From positions 1 to 64,000 of the forward strand of contig NZ_BQXQ01000015.1 of assembly GCF_030159055.1 (NCBI RefSeq): 64,000 nt of DNA. The letters run 5' to 3'. The stretch's first letter is position 1. Each line of letters begins with the position of its first letter. The notes beneath the pieces are model-generated. The model saw only the letters and a program-made list of their open reading frames with translations, made no database searches and was not told the DNA's origin. Source of the DNA: Acidovorax sp. SUPP3334 (GTDB lineage Bacteria; Pseudomonadota; Gammaproteobacteria; Burkholderiales; Burkholderiaceae_C). Of this stretch, positions 62,574 through 64,000 are shown one piece after another. Both the position numbers and the translations under genes were made by a program.

Positions 62574-63680
62574 TCAGTAGATGACGACGCCGCGAATCGA
62601 TTCGCCGCTCTTCATCAGATCGAAGCCCTTGTTGATGTCGGCCAGGGGCATGGTGTGGGTGATCAGGCTGTCGATGTCGATCTTGCCCTCCATGTACCAG
62701 TCCACGATCTTGGGCACGTCCGTGCGCCCCCGGGCGCCGCCGAAGGCCGAGCCCTCCCATTTGCGCCCCGTGACGAGCTGGAACGGGCGCGTGCTGATCT
62801 CGGCGCCGGCCTCGGCCACCCCGATGATGATGCTGCGGCCCCAGCCCTTGTGCGTGCATTCCAGCGCCTGGCGCATCACCTTGGTGTTGCCGATGCACTC
62901 GAAGGAATAGTCCGCGCCGCCGTCGGTCAGTTGCACGATGGCGTCCACCACGTTCTCCACCTCGTTCGGGTTGATGAAGTGCGTCATGCCGAACTGGCGT
63001 GCCATTTCCTGGCGGGCGGGGTTGATGTCCACGCCGATGATCTTGTCGGCGCCCACCATCTTGGCGCCCTGGATCACGTTCAGGCCGATGCCGCCCAGGC
63101 CGAACACCACGACGTTGGCACCGGCCTCCACCTTGGCGGTGAACAGCACGGCGCCGATGCCGGTGGTCACGCCGCAGCCGATGTAGCAGACCTTGTCGAA
63201 CGGCGCGTCCTCACGGATCTTCGCCAGCGAAATCTCGGGCGCCACGGTGTAGTTGCTGAACGTGCTGGTGCCCATGTAATGGAAGATCGGCTGGCCGTCG
63301 ATGCTGAAGCGGCTGGTGGCGTCGGGCATCAGGCCCTTGCCCTGCGTGCCGCGGATCAGCTGGCACAGGTTGGTCTTGCGCGAGAGGCAGAACTTGCACT
63401 GGCGGCACTCGGGCGTGTACAGCGGAATGACGTGATCGCCCTTCTTGAGCGTGGTCACGCCCGGGCCCACGTCCACCACGATGCCTGCGCCTTCGTGGCC
63501 CAGGATGGCCGGGAAGATCCCTTCCGGATCAGCGCCCGACAGGGTGTAGTAATCGGTGTGGCAGATGCCCGTGGCCTTGATCTCGACGAGCACTTCGCCG
63601 AACTTGGGGCCCTGCAGATCAACGGTTTCGATGGTGAGGGGTTCACCGGCTTTCCAGGCGACGGCGGCTTGGGTTTTCAT
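62574..63680 (-). CDS. frmA: S-(hydroxymethyl)glutathione dehydrogenase / class III alcohol dehydrogenase
   Basis: 368 aa. Zinc-dependent medium-chain dehydrogenase: catalytic zinc ligands Cys40 ([11 protein letters not shown]) and His62 ([12 protein letters not shown]), structural zinc cysteines 92, 95, 98 and 106 ([15 protein letters not shown]), and the NAD motif [17 protein letters not shown]. It oxidises the spontaneous formaldehyde-glutathione adduct to S-formylglutathione, the substrate of fghA downstream. First gene of the operon; its promoter should lie in 63681-64000. Confidence 0.96.
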   Translation of the reverse strand: MKTQAAVAWKAGEPLTIETVDLQGPKFGEVLVEIKATGICHTDYYTLSGADPEGIFPAILGHEGAGIVVDVGPGVTTLKKGDHVIPLYTPECRQCKFCLSRKTNLCQLIRGTQGKGLMPDATSRFSIDGQPIFHYMGTSTFSNYTVAPEISLAKIREDAPFDKVCYIGCGVTTGIGAVLFTAKVEAGANVVVFGLGGIGLNVIQGAKMVGADKIIGVDINPARQEMARQFGMTHFINPNEVENVVDAIVQLTDGGADYSFECIGNTKVMRQALECTHKGWGRSIIIGVAEAGAEISTRPFQLVTGRKWEGSAFGGARGRTDVPKIVDWYMEGKIDIDSLITHTMPLADINKGFDLMKSGESIRGVVIY

Positions 63681-64000
63681 GGGGGAGGGCTCCTGTCAGT
63701 GTTCGGTTCTGGGGTCTTGTTCGCAGCAGGGTTTCTATCAGATGCCGGAAAGCCGGATCTGCACCGGGGTAACGGGCAACGGCGGGCCGTGGGTGCGCAC
63801 TTGTCTGCGATGCACTCGCCGAAACCTTGGCAGCGTGTGTGGGTTTTCGGGCCGAGCCAGCCGATGTGAAGGTTCCGCTTCTCCCTGGCTGCGGGACTGC
63901 GTGGGCGAGCGAAGGGCCGTTTTGGGAATCGGTTCGTCGGCACGCGCTTCGGCACGCAGCCATGGGGCCTGTCGAAAAAAGGCATGATGCAAGGTTGAGC
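63681..64000. other. Right-end non-coding stretch
   Basis: 320 bp upstream of frmA to the window edge. A ribosome binding site (GGAGGG on the minus-strand side) is seen just before frmA. No gene with coding character, tRNA or repeat was recognised. The frmA promoter presumably lies here. Confidence 0.5.

Overview
The window is high-GC DNA that looks like a chromosomal segment of a Comamonadaceae betaproteobacterium, most likely Acidovorax/Paracidovorax or a close relative. This rests on the mltB-tgpA-DUF58-moxR block, the etfBA-acyl-CoA dehydrogenase block, FAD/2Fe-2S amine-dehydrogenase clusters, class III alcohol dehydrogenase with S-formylglutathione hydrolase, and a dispersed two-hairpin intergenic repeat. 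The assignment comes from recognising gene content, not from a database search.

Layout. 1-5.9 kb (minus strand): a broken histidine phosphatase, MltB, then the TgpA/DUF58/MoxR cell-envelope operon. 5.9-15.3 kb (plus): deacetylase-family protein, enoyl-CoA hydratase, MscS channel, etfBA under two likely operators, a long acyl-CoA dehydrogenase, a nitronate monooxygenase and an acyltransferase. 15.3-19.4 kb: small proteins, a cold-shock protein, a cytoplasmic trypsin-like protease, two LexA-type boxes and an SplB-like radical SAM protein. 19.5-42.3 kb: a large amine/amino-acid catabolic region (dehalogenase-type HAD, M20 amidohydrolase, cupin, three-subunit FAD/2Fe-2S dehydrogenase, Lrp regulator, class III aminotransferase, 2-hydroxyacid dehydrogenase, two aldehyde dehydrogenases, a second HAD, a PuuB-like oxidase, a peptide-type ABC importer and a tartrate/malate dehydrogenase). 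It is interrupted at 21.9-23.1 kb by a lower-GC pair of lipoprotein genes.

42.3-46.3 kb is a lower-GC island with three tightly packed genes: a PP2C phosphatase, a Ser/Thr kinase with an FHA-like tail, and a second Ser/Thr kinase that ends in a cold-shock-like (OB-fold) domain. I regard this as the most likely undescribed system. It has the form of a self-contained phosphorylation switch, possibly for stress or phage defence, but the function is inferred only.

46.3-53.7 kb holds regulators, a lipoprotein esterase bounded by a direct duplication of an araC 3' end, a Crp/HD-domain divergent pair, an aldolase and two broken genes. 53.7-64 kb (minus): a chemoreceptor with a FliA-type promoter, MFS transporter plus DUF1445 hydro-lyase under a LysR regulator, an EptA-type phosphoethanolamine transferase, and a formaldehyde-detoxification operon containing an epoxide-hydrolase-like gene.

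Four coding regions are visibly damaged (histidine phosphatase, ABC solute-binding protein, a secreted hypothetical, a BASS transporter). An intergenic repeat copy carries a 99-bp MITE-like insertion with TA target duplication. No tRNA, rRNA, CRISPR array, integrase or intact insertion sequence was seen.
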